From Klebsormidium nitens (taxonomy: Eukaryota; Streptophyta; Klebsormidiophyceae; Klebsormidiales; Klebsormidiaceae): 64,000 bases of DNA. The stretch is taken from assembly GCA_000708835.1 (NCBI GenBank), contig DF237176.1, forward strand, positions 62,001 through 126,000, given 5' to 3'. The first letter of the stretch is position 1. Every line of letters begins with the position of its first letter. Position numbers and translations under genes: made by a program. Positions 36,901 to 47,239 of this stretch are shown piece by piece. The notes below the pieces were generated by a model. That model saw nothing but the letters and a program-made list of their open reading frames with translations. It searched no databases and was not told the DNA's origin.

Positions 36901-39900
36901 AATTTCTTTCCCCCCTCTTCTTATCTTGGATCGATCGGAAATGAATCATATGACTTCTGACCCCTTCCCTTCTGATATGCGCAGGTGATGTCACCCACAC
37001 ACGCGGCGCTGGAGGTCGGGGCGGTCGCCGGGAACCCGTTCGCGGAGAACATTGTGCCGCGCTTCGACGACTCGGACCTCTCGGAGGGCGACGACGAGGC
37101 GGAGCAGGAAGAGGCGCTCAAGAACTGGAAGGTCGCCCCGCAGGCCATTGCCGGTGAGGATTTCGAGCGCTGCGGTTTGTGTTGTTTCGAAAGACTGCGA
37201 GATTGCCTTCACGCCTTGCAGAGAAAAATTTGCGAAGCTAGCGGAAATGTGTTGATTCTTTGATTCTCCTCAGAGTCGAGTACGTCCTTGGCTAAGCAGC
37301 TGGTTCTCGTACTACCCTTCGGCTTTAACAACCAAACCGCGGTTATGTGACCCAACATGTGGTTCGTTTCACGAGCATAAAAGTAAGCCAAGAAGCGGGG
37401 CTCCTGAGACCCCCGGAACTATGAACGTAATCCGAATCCTAACCAAGGGACACTGGTAGCCGACAAACTTCTGCTTAAGACCAACCCACCACAAACCCTC
37501 GTTTCCAATCATTAAGCAGGCCAGAATTTCTGGGTTTCCGTCTGCGCGTCATGGTGGCACGTGCCCCCTGGGGCGAGCCTTTGGTAACCATCTTTTTGAC
37601 ACTAACTCGCTCTAAAGTAACCCGCCACAAACCCTTTCTTCCCAGGCATCAAGCAGGCCAAGAAGCTGGGTTTCCGGCTGCGCGTCATGGTGGCTCGTGC
37701 CCCCTGGGGCGAGCCGGTGGTGACGAAGATGGTGGCGGGCATCGGACGGCTGAGCGCGCCCATCAACGGCTCAAACACGATCCCGATCAGCTTCGACGCC
37801 GTGCTGGAGCAGTGGGGGATCGTGACGGTGGAAGGGAAGCGGAAGGTCACGGATACGATATCGAACGAGGCGGGCCGGGTTATGAAGGTGGGTTCGGTCG
37901 ATCCTGCAATTTGCAGGTAGTTAAGCCGTACACATTGAAGCTGTGAATGCTGCTTGGACGAATGTTTAGCGTTGTCAAGATGAACTAGGTGATTTCAAGT
38001 TTAGGGGCCCACTCTTGTGCAAGGGAAAGCAGCCAAAGTCGTAGCGTAATCGCACTGAAAGAGTTGACAGATCTGGTCGGATAGTCGGTAAGGATTGGGA
38101 AGAGCTGGGCACGCTTTCTAAGCGGTAACAACAATTTGTGTGAAACCGAATGACTCTTCAAAAGTGCTGTACAGTTCTTTCTTTGCTTCTCAAAGAGTGA
38201 AACAAGCCGCACTGCAGAGAAACAAAGTTCAGGAGCATTCCTACCGCGCCGATTGACTTTCACTTTTGTTTTCAACCGGATCAATATTCGATATGCGCAG
38301 GCAATCATGGACTACGAGGCTGGGATGCCGATCGAGGAGCGCGGCGGCGCCAACTGCCAGACGGACCTCATCGGAATCGACTTCATCGTTACGCCTACCG
38401 GAACCGGAATCATGCCGTACGTCATTGAGGTGAGGAGTGACTTCAGCTTTTAGATTCTTTCCTGTTGGAAGACCTTCATTGGCCTTCATAAGTCAGCGTA
38501 AGCTTGATGAAGCGGATTCTCATAACGAAGCGGCTTTGATTGGCTCGTCCTTGCCATGATGCTTTTAGAACACGCAAAGTCTTTGGAGAAGCGCACCTCA
38601 CAAGAATCACTTTCGTGAAGAGACAAGGTTTGAAGACTTGGGCTTCGAGTCCTCGGGCTTCAATCTGTACAAGCTCAGCCAAAACCGACCGCTCAACCCC
38701 TATGCCTGTGACGTCAGATTTTTTAGCCCCAAGCCCCAAGCTCGAAATGCTAAAACGCGCGCCCGCCCTCCCCGCAGGTGAACGACCACGACTGCAGCCT
38801 GCAGGCGCAGCAGCTGGAGTGCCTGCTGCCGGAGACGCGCTTCGAGAGCGTGCGCTGGTGGGTCGCCACCATGATCTCCCGGTCCGAGACGTACCTGCTG
38901 GGCGGCCGGCGCATTTTAGTGGTCGGGGCAGGTGAGCCGCGGCGACCAGATCGGATTGTGAAAAATGGTATTTCGACGGTTGTCGGGAAGGTCGTTCGGG
39001 AATAAGCTAGGAAGTATGGCCCGACTGTACGGGCAGCGCAAAGGTGAGGCCGTCAGCGTCGCGAGAGAGGAGGTATCAAGTTTTGCCAGCTTTCAGATAT
39101 TTGAACAGGCAACCTGCTTAGGTGATTAACACTCGTGTTCGGTCGACACATGATTCTGTCGAGGCTATTGTCAAAGAATGCGTGCATCACTGTAGCATTG
39201 CGGGTGCGAAAAATCTCAACGTAGAGCATACGTCTCACTCTTTTCTTTCACCGGGCTGAAACACGCTGCAAGAATGGCACGAGTAGTGGAGTGATCTAAA
39301 ATTGGTCGTCGCGCGCTCGCAAGTTTTGCAACTCGCTTCAAATTTCAATCTCTTGTTTCAGGGGGGTGGAGCAAGCGATGGGTGTGGGGGGGGTCCCGCA
39401 AGCTGGGCGTGCAGTGGTACTGGTGAAACATTTGACAAGCACTCTGCGCGCGCGCTCAAAAGCTCTGAAGAAACTGCAAGTCTCAAATGTATCCACGTTT
39501 TCTTTTCAGGGGGGTGGAGCAAGCGGTGGGTTTGGGAGGGGTCCCGCAAGCTGGGCGTGCAGGTGGTGCTGGTGGAGGAGTTCGACACGCACTTCGCGCG
39601 CGACCTTGCTGACGTCTTCATCGCCTTCCCGGGGCTCAGCGACCACACGCGCGACGAGGAGCACGCGCGCAGAATCGTGGGCGCGCTCAAGGTGAGCGCG
39701 TTTGGGGTCAGAAAATAGGATTATGAGAGGAATTTCAAGGGTTTTGGGAGCGTCTTTTTGGATTCGCGTCTTGACGGGGCTGAGCAACCACACGCGCGAC
39801 GAGGAGCACGCGCGCCGAGAATCGTGGGCGCGCTCAAGGTGAGACGCGGACGCGCGCGCGGCGTCGCACTCTGGTAGTTATGCAAAGGTTTTCGATGCGC

Positions 39901-42900
39901 TTTTGCAGGCGCGAGCAGTATCGCGGCCGCGCTCATGGTGATGCGCGCGCAAAGTTTTGGGTCAGGTTTAAGGTTAAGTTACGTTTTTGATAAGGTTACG
40001 AAAGGCTTGTGGGTGCGCTTTTGACCACACGCGGGACGAGGAGCACCCGCGCAGGATCGTGGGCGCGCTCAACGTGAGGCGCGCTACAAAAGTCCAGGGA
40101 GTTTGCGTTTAGATGATAGGATTCTGACAAGTTGATGGTCGGGCGAGACTGGCTGCAGTTACGGCCTTCGACGGCTTTGAACAGTTCGGGGAAAGGGCTA
40201 AAGATTTTCTCGACTTCTGCGGCAACGTGTCGGCGAGCTTCAGGAAGACAGAGAAGGGTTTATCAAAGTAGGCTGGAGAATTGTGGAGGATACGTTTCAA
40301 TGGACGCAGATGTAAGGTTTTACTAGCCCAATTCTGTCATATACTGCCTTTCTGTCAGTCTAACCTGCTTTCAGCCACCTTTCAGCCTGAACGTCTGCAC
40401 AGAAGTATGGCGACGTCAGCCTTTGTGAACCGCCTAACGTTCGCTGAATGAATCTCGTTCCGTTCCTTCCTCGCAGGAGCGGCAAATCACCGTCGAGGGG
40501 TGCCTGACCTTCTGGGAGGACTGCGGCCCGCTGGCGAGCCTGGTGACCAATCTCTTGGGGACACGTGGCAACAGCTTCTTGGCGCAGAGCCTGGCCAAGT
40601 CCAAGTTCCGGACGCAGGACACGCTCATGAAGGACAACCGGGAGTACCAGCACAAGCCCACCACGTCGTTCTTCGCGTCGAAAGTGAGCGCCTCAGAGTC
40701 GCTGTATGGATCTTCGACACGCAAGCCAGTGTTGGTCTCTTCCTGTCTCAACTTTCCAGTATCCTATTTCAGAAGCAGTGTTGTTGCGTGTTGAAGGCAA
40801 TCATGGGCGAGATACTCGAAAGGTACAAGTCGACCGATGACACTAAAACTAAATCTCGAAACTAAATCTCGAGCGCGCATGGAATCCATCCTCACTCACT
40901 CATCAGCATCTGGAGGAAGTTCAAATCTCAAACAACCCATGAGGGAATCTTATGCTTTCATATAATTCACGGCTTTTAATCTGGGACGCTCAACTCCTCT
41001 TTGCAGGCGTACAGATTACAATCCGAGGCAGATCTAGAGCGCGCGTGGGAGGACCTGGGGGGCATGCCGGCTGTGCTGAAGCTCGAGTACGGCTCTTCTG
41101 CGTGCGGCGTCGTTTTGGTGGCCACGAAAGAGGACGCGCTCGCAAAGTTCCGGCAGATCCGGTCGGAGCTCAGCAGCGAAGGGGATCACGGCGGCGTCGG
41201 GCTGGGCTTCGGGTAAGGATCAATAGACCTGAAGTTTGATTTCGTTCGCGTCTCTCCTCTTTACTCTGCGCAATCAACCTCAACTGTCTCGTTCGATTCC
41301 CTTTGTGTTTGCTTTTACTGAAACTTGGAGCTCAGCAGAAGGTAAACAAGGCGGCGTCGGGCTGGGCCTCGGGTAAGAGCAAATGTCTCTGCCTTTTTTC
41401 CAATTTTGCCTGATTTTTGGGTCGTTTTTGAAGTTCCTTCCTTTCATCTCTTGTTCTTTCTTTGCTTCTCCGAGCTCAGCAGCGAAGGGGACCACGGCGG
41501 CTTCGGGCTGGGCTTCGGGTGAGAAGCTGAATCCACCTGTTTCCTGCTATTTTATGTTCCCCCTCTTCCGTTCTTTCTAGCTTCTATTGTCTCGAATCTA
41601 CTTCGGCTGTTTTGTGCAACTCTTAGAGAAGGGTTTACATGATTCACGGCGGCGTCGAGCTAGCATTGTCTCGAAGTGTTATGTATTTGTAGGAAGATCG
41701 CGAGGAACTCGCAACGTAGATTGGCTGCCGTTCAGATCTACCTTGGCTCGACTGATTCCCTGAAACCTCCAAGATGCTAAATAAAAGAATTCGCTCAATT
41801 CTTGTCCCCTTCTTCATTTCTTTGTCGCCACCGCAGAAGTCCGAACAAAGTCGCGCTCAATCCTTCCGACCTTGGTTGCACGATCCTTTACCCCCGTTGG
41901 TCTCCCTTAAACGGCACTGAACCCGCTGAATTTCTTCCTAAACCCCTCGCTAACCCTCATTCCGCAGGTCGTCTCTCGTGTTGATGGAGTTCATCGAGGG
42001 CAGCGAGCATGACGTGGACATCGTCATGTATGACGGCCAGACTGTGGCCGCTTTCGTCACCGACAATGGGCCCACCCGCATGCCCTACTTCAGTGAAACC
42101 GCTGCCGCCATGCCCAGCCGGCTGCATCGGTAAGCGGATTTTGTAAGCAACGTTTCAGGGGTTGAATAAACCCGATGCCAGGGCTTAGAGTTTGACCCGT
42201 TGCAAAGCGTAACTACTTTTAAATGCGCCCACCGGTAGCTTGGGCACGTCTCAAGCTTACCAAGGAGATAGTGGATGATGGTTCCAATCCCAGCACCCTC
42301 ATGAGCTCTTCTTGCACCCAATCAATTTAAGATTAGTGCGAGCGTCTGGCTCTCAGATATCGAGGTCAAAGAAAAGAGTCTTTCTTCTTGCTCATGTCGC
42401 CATGAAATTTTTGCTCAAAGTTCTGGAGATCTTGCAAGTGTGACTATACAATGCTCCGAGTTCCGGAGATTTCCTTGTCGGTAATCTCCTTTTATTCCTT
42501 TGCTTATTTCGCAGTGATTAGTCGAGACTTCCTTACCCTAGTTCTCGCTTCTCGCTCCAGGGACAAGCAGATGGTAATGGTTGCCGCGGCCGCGCAGTGC
42601 TGCGCGTGTCTGGGTCTGCAGAACGGCGTCTTCAACGTCGAGTTCAAAATGACGGGCATGGGGCCCAAGCTCATCGAGATCAACGGCCGCCAGGGGGGCT
42701 TCTATATCCAGGTAAAGCAACCCCCCCCCTGAGCTAAAAAAGGTGCAGAACCCAATACACCGCACTCTGCCCTGAGAAGACCGTTTGGGTCAGCGGGCGC
42801 CTTGAAGCCGGGGGGCTTGGATTGGTTACAAGTTCAAAGCGCAAAGTCAAGTTTTGTTGGTTTTGGCTCGAGATCCCCGACAGTCCATCATCTTCGCGTA

Positions 42901-43787
42901 TTGCAATTAGGTGTATCCCGAAGATTGACCTGTCTTCTACGCCTTTGTAATGAGGTTACTCTGCCCATTCGACCTAACCCCTCCTATCCCATCTTCTCTT
43001 CTCTTTCAGGACTGGATTGAGCGGGTTTGGGGCGTTAACCTGCTGAAAGCGAACATTCTCGTCGCACTCGGCGTGCGGCCGTCCGTCTTCCCGGCGCCCA
43101 AACCGCGGACCCACATTGTCGGCCGGATGATCTACAGCTCCGTGTGCTCGGTAAGTTCCCCCGGGCCCTTTACTCGCCCTTTCACAGACTGCTTCTTGTG
43201 CCCGCTTTATTGATGTGCAGGGTACACTGTGTGCTTGTTTGGGAATCACGCGGGGAAAAATCACGCTCACTATTGTGCCCCAACGTCGGAAAGTACCGTT
43301 TGGCGGAGCCTCATTGATGAACGAGATGAGTCGCCTCGAGCTTTGCACTTCCACCTTACATATCATACAACCGGCTTCGGAGAACTTTTTCCCTGCTTTA
43401 TTGAGCAATCTGCAATAGGAGACTTTGAAGGTTGTGGTGAGCTCTGTTCCAATCGTAAGTATCTCCACTAGCATCGTCTGTGACTTGGCCAAATGAACAG
43501 CCCCCGCGACTCGTTTTCGATACGACATCTCTTCCCCGCAGAACGCCCTCAAGACGACGTGCACCGTCGAACGCCTGCACGAGCTGCACAACCAGGGCGT
43601 CATCGTTCTGAACCAGTTCGAGCCGACGGTTCCGGAGGTCGAAGAGTTCGAAGAACCATTCGCGAGCGTGGGAATAAAGAGCGCGAGCAAGGCGGGCGCA
43701 AAGCAGCAGCTTCAGGCGCTCTGGAGCATTTTGGGTTTGGAGGATAAGGACCCCAAACCCTGCGGCTGGTATCTGAAAAACCTGTAA
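33905..43787 (+). CDS. ATP-grasp ligase resembling carnosine synthase
   Basis: Predicted to join an amino acid to another carboxylate or amine using ATP. Fifteen exons: 33905-34269, 35142-35350, 35808-35999, 36395-36690, 36985-37153, 37646-37887, 38301-38429, 38778-38931, 39510-39691, 40477-40683, 41007-41212, 41968-42129, 42561-42711, 43010-43150, 43542-43787. Phases agree, giving 1016 residues against about 830-950 in animal carnosine synthases. The C-terminal ATP-grasp fold spans about 690-890: MPAVLKLEYGSSACGVVLV, MEFIEGSEHDVDIVMYDG, FVTDNGPTRMPYFSETAA, NVEFKMTGMGPKLIEINGR (metal-binding Glu/Asn), then GGFYIQDWIERVWGVNLL. LVVGAGGWSKRWVWEGSRKL (about 580) looks like the preceding N-lobe. 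The N-terminal half (VVVKPSGPMWMGSNGVSFW...ILLEEFLP) may be a second, degenerate ATP-grasp module. Substrate cannot be deduced. Exon 5 carries an acidic insert (EGDDEAEQEE). Confidence 0.85.
37483..37590 (+). repeat. Partial copy of exon 6 in the upstream intron
   Basis: Copies the intron end and the first ~70 bases of exon 6 (the real one starts at 37646). It still encodes GFRLRVMVARAPWGEP. The acceptor AG of the real exon (CCCAGGCATC) has become CCAATCATT, so this copy should be silent. Confidence 0.88.
39350..39430 (+). repeat. Partial copy of exon 9 5' end with intact acceptor
   Basis: Duplicates the acceptor and first ~60 bases of exon 9 (real exon at 39510). The junction TTTCAG plus five Gs plus TGGAGCAAGC is kept. 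In frame it reads GGWSKRWVWGGSRKLGVQ and then meets a TGA within a few codons. Confidence 0.88.
39772..40083 (+). repeat. Two partial copies of exon 9 3' end with donor
   Basis: The last ~60 bases of exon 9 plus its GTGAG donor recur at about 39780-39845 and 40021-40080; both keep CGCGACGAGGAGCAC-like and ATCGTGGGCGCGCTCAA segments. A shorter degenerate trace is near 39908-39945. They sit in the intron after exon 9. Confidence 0.85.
41325..41523 (+). repeat. Two partial copies of exon 11 3' end with donor
   Basis: The end of exon 11 (GAGCTCAGCAGCGAAGGGGA to GGGCTTCGGGTAAG) recurs at about 41328-41376 and 41471-41523. Both end in GGGT(A/G)AG and so keep a usable donor. They lie in the intron downstream of the real exon end at 41212. 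Confidence 0.88.
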
Positions 43788-44320
43788 ACCCTGGGCGCGG
43801 AACGGCGGCCGCGACGGCGGCCGCGTGTACGAGAGGCGGAAGAATTCAAAGAATTGAAATGGGGTTCGCGTGAAGAAAAAGAAGCGGGTTAAAGGAAGTA
43901 CTTGGAAAGTTTCGAAGTTTTTGAGAAGCCCAAAACAAATAACTGATCAGGAGAGGCACGCGTAGGCTTAAGATGAAATGCAGAGAGGTAGGACTGCGAC
44001 TATGGAGACGGAACTAGAGACGCGTTGTACAGCTAGCAGAATCGAAATGATGAGCGCACTTCTGTACAGCACAGTTGAGAGGGATCACCGTAGACAGATC
44101 CGCATCAGCCGCTACCGTTCTTTATTTTGGTGGGATCGCAGCCCAGGCGTGGGCTTCTAGCGCGCTCTTGAAAGATGAGCAGACGTCAGAATAGACAATC
44201 TCGTCACTATATGCGCTTAGTTGGCATAAGAGAAGCTGCCTTGAACAGACTCAATTTTTTTGACCTCACTCAAGCAGAACAGTCATTCGACTTTGTTTCT
44301 TTCGGAAATCTAAACGTCCA
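43788..44320. other. 3' flank of the ATP-grasp gene
   Basis: Follows the stop codon with A/G-rich sequence. No coding block is seen. The 3' UTR and polyadenylation site must lie here but no clear AATAAA was identified. Confidence 0.4.
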
Positions 44321-44900
44321 CATCGCTGGAATCATGGACATGTAACTCAGAATGTGTGACAAATTTACGGTCTTCCAAGATGACGTTTGCCATTGGTTCA
44401 CGTCACTCAGCTCGTCCCACTTATCGATAAGAAGTGTTGAATGACCATTTCGCCCTCGAATTCGATGAAATGAGCGCACAAGAATTTCTGCGTGCAGTGA
44501 TTCTGCAAGCACCGTCTATCAAAGTTGACGATTCAGGTTAAATCTAAGCCATTCAAATCCAAATTCGAATCCTCACGAAGTTCGTCGTCTCCAAGGTTAT
44601 CATGGTGAGCTGTCTTTTTGAACTGATCTCAGACCTGAAGTTGAAGCAAGGTAGACATGATAAAGCCCCTCGGTTCTAACGACACCAACATTGTTGACCA
44701 GTCGAATCCCAAACAGATTTCATCGTCTATTGTGACTCTGTGTTTACAACTCTCCGTGATGTCCGGTCCGATCGAAGGAATTGGTCTTGTTGAGACCGTT
44801 TCTCTTTGAGGATTGTTGTGAGCTCCGAATTCCGGAGCACGTTCACCGGAGCCTCGCGAGTCGAAGTTAGCGGACATCTTAATGAGGCATACCCCAGGAG
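44320..44900 (-). pseudogene. Probable relic of a short-chain dehydrogenase/reductase
   Basis: On the minus strand two SDR-like pieces occur in the right order. About 44700 reads LVNNVGVVRTEGL, like the SDR motif that follows the fourth strand. About 44430-44340 reads WDELSDVNQW, then VNLSHILSYMSMIPAM, resembling the helix that ends in VN and leads to LPGM in the 3-ketoacyl-CoA reductase/HSDL branch. The first piece is out of frame with the acidic-rich frame just before it (DDEICLGFD) and has an in-frame stop ahead. I find no Gly-rich NAD(P) motif and no Tyr-x3-Lys site. A decayed copy fits best; chance similarity is not excluded. Confidence 0.35.
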
Positions 44901-46001
44901 CTCCATGATCATGTAGCAGCTATGAAAATGTTATTCAAGTCAATCAGCTCACTGTTTCAGCTTCGTGAATGTAATACTCAATCGACTAGTTAAAGCTTCT
45001 GGATATCAACCAATCAACCGGCTTCAGTGCGACATTGAAGCCCCATTTGACCGGACTCCTTGGACTCATCCAAGTCAGTAGCCAAGATCTCGACACTGAA
45101 TCGCACATGAGTTACAGTATACTTTGTTTTCTCTCAGGTTTTGAGTTGGAAGATAGTCTAAAGTTTCGCGATCGGTCCCTCTATCATGGCAGCGGAGCAA
45201 ATAAGAGCTCTTCTGTCCATGAAAGAGAGCCTTGTTGCAAAGCAGGCAGCCACCCAGTGCGCGTGCATGGGATTTTTGCTGCTGAGACGGTCTACAAATT
45301 TTGGCGCAGTTGAATGTACGTACCTACGCACGAAGGCCAAATACTCGTTCAGTCTCTTTGGCAAGCAGAATTACAGAGTACATTCGATTGTTACAAATTC
45401 TGCTCTTAGACTGGTACAAAGCATTCTCGTGCGTACATCTTCACCGTTCATCAAAGTGTTCTTTGCATTCCTGCACCATTTGAAGTTCGAGCTTGCATTT
45501 TGGGTGATATCAACATAACGTTTGTGACTATCAGTAGCTAACAACTTACCTTGGGTCACCCAACGTGGATCGAGAGACTCTCGAGGTCTGTCTTGGTCAG
45601 CGTTGGACTCTGTCGCCGCACGGAGCGCCCCACGTTGTCTTTGACGAACGTGCGTAACCAGTAAATCTGTCGCAGCGGAATGTCAAGAACGAAGATCTGG
45701 GTGCATGGACTGGTAAATGAGGTGGCCGACTTTTCGTTTTTCAGTTACTCAGGTACAGGAAGAGAATTCAGTCTTCTGCGGATCAACTGTGATCCTTTGG
45801 CACGTGCTTGGCTTGAACGTCCGCATATCCAGTTGTGACGAGTGGCAGAAGAGCATGCTGCAGCAGATCAGTCCCCACTTTATCTGCTCTCGTTAGTAGA
45901 TGCTGACGTCATCTGACATGTGTCTCCAAACAGAGATTTGATTGGTTCACGGAAACGACAAGAAAGCTTTGTCAGCAAAAGTAGAACCGAAACAAGGCTT
46001 A
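44901..46001. other. Intergenic, no gene recognised
   Basis: Short frames on both strands only. The longest plus frame (45186-45518, 110 codons) has no domain I recognise. Ends at the insertion site of the MITE. Confidence 0.45.
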
Positions 46002-46492
46002 GGGGCTATTCGCATGCCACCGCTATCGCTACATTATCGCTACATTCTGGCGGAAAACCGAGAAAATTACCATCGCATGCACCCTTTTCCGCTTAAACCA
46101 AAACTTTCGCACGCACGGAATCCCGCTACATTGTAGCGATTCCGCTAAATTGTATAACCGGCCATATACATTCTACAGATTGTAGCGGGTTCCGCTAAAA
46201 GCCGCCGTGGCACATCGAACGGCCACGATTCAATAAAGTTTGTACCCCTCCCTCGCCTGCCAGCCTCCCAGGCTCTCCGAGTCTGTTTCCAGCGGGGCTG
46301 GTCCACCCGGTGTCCGGGACCGGCCGGCCGGCCGTGCACGTGGAGCTCCGGAATCCCGGAGGTTTGCGGTAATGTCCAATTCGCGGAAAGGCATGCGGCC
46401 GCTGTTCCGTTACCCGGGCTCGGATGAAGAGTTCCGGGTTCCGCTAAAGCCCCGTTAAAATTTTAGCGGAACGGTGGCATGCGAATAGCCCC
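46002..46492. mobile_element. PIF/Harbinger-type MITE (491 bp) with TTA target duplication
   Basis: Perfect 21-bp terminal inverted repeats: the left end starts ggggctattcgcatgccacc and the right end at 46472-46492 is its complement. The element is flanked by TTA on both sides (45999-46001 and 46493-46495), the TWA duplication typical of PIF/Harbinger. The interior repeats TCCGCTAAA- and CGCTACATT-like motifs and has no transposase frame, so it is non-autonomous. Confidence 0.88.
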
Positions 46493-47239
46493 TTACAAAC
46501 TCTAGAAGGGTTTTCCTAATCAACCCCTCGGGAAATGTGAAGCAGGCGCATGCTCCAAAGCAATTGATGACTCCCGCATGAATGTGCGGGCCTGGGGTGA
46601 AGTTAGGCGAAGCGCAATCCGAGGAGGGGCCAGAAAAACGACAAAACTTCAATCGAGGTGTTGTGTGGTTCTCTTCTCTTCCGCGAGTTATTCGTTCGTC
46701 AAGTCTTCACGTAATTATAGATCTTAGCTGGCACGGACTTTGTAGTAAGATTCACGAGAGAAGCCCACATGCACTCTTAGGGCGCACGCCAAAAAAGCTG
46801 ACTGGAGACGTGACCACCCGTGCGGAGAAGATATGCCGCTCGTCTCTCGCGTGCGGCTTGGGCCTGCGCTCCAGATTCCTTAAACTTGCAAGAAGCTGCC
46901 TCCTCAAAGACGTTGGATCCAAGCAAACCAAGGATCTTCTTCCTGCGCGGTTTGCAACAGGCTCATGAAAAGGTCATGCTTAGGGCGCCCTTCGTGTACG
47001 AGCGCGAGGAGAGAGGAAGCAAGGAGCAACCTGGAGCTTTGCCTGGGGGGGGGTTGCAACATCGAATTTTGTCAAAGGCACGGAGAAGAGTTGAAGTGGG
47101 AGGCGCACATTTGCTTCCGATCCTTTTTAAGCTTTTCAGTGCTTCGATTGACATCCTTCCCTACTACGGAAAGAGAGAATCTATTTGAGAAGCTCTGAGC
47201 ATCTTTTCAAGGGTTTGTTTGGCACGGGAGCATCTTGCC
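46493..47239. other. Upstream region of the SAP30/PHD gene
   Basis: Contains the promoter and 5' UTR of the downstream gene. A plus-strand frame at 46820-47188 is open but without recognisable sequence. No core promoter motif is certain. Confidence 0.45.

Noticed and set aside
46820-47188. 122-codon frame upstream of the SAP30/PHD gene
   Set aside because: No recognisable sequence and no phase-compatible splice to the first zinc-finger exon; the ATG at 47240 fits better.
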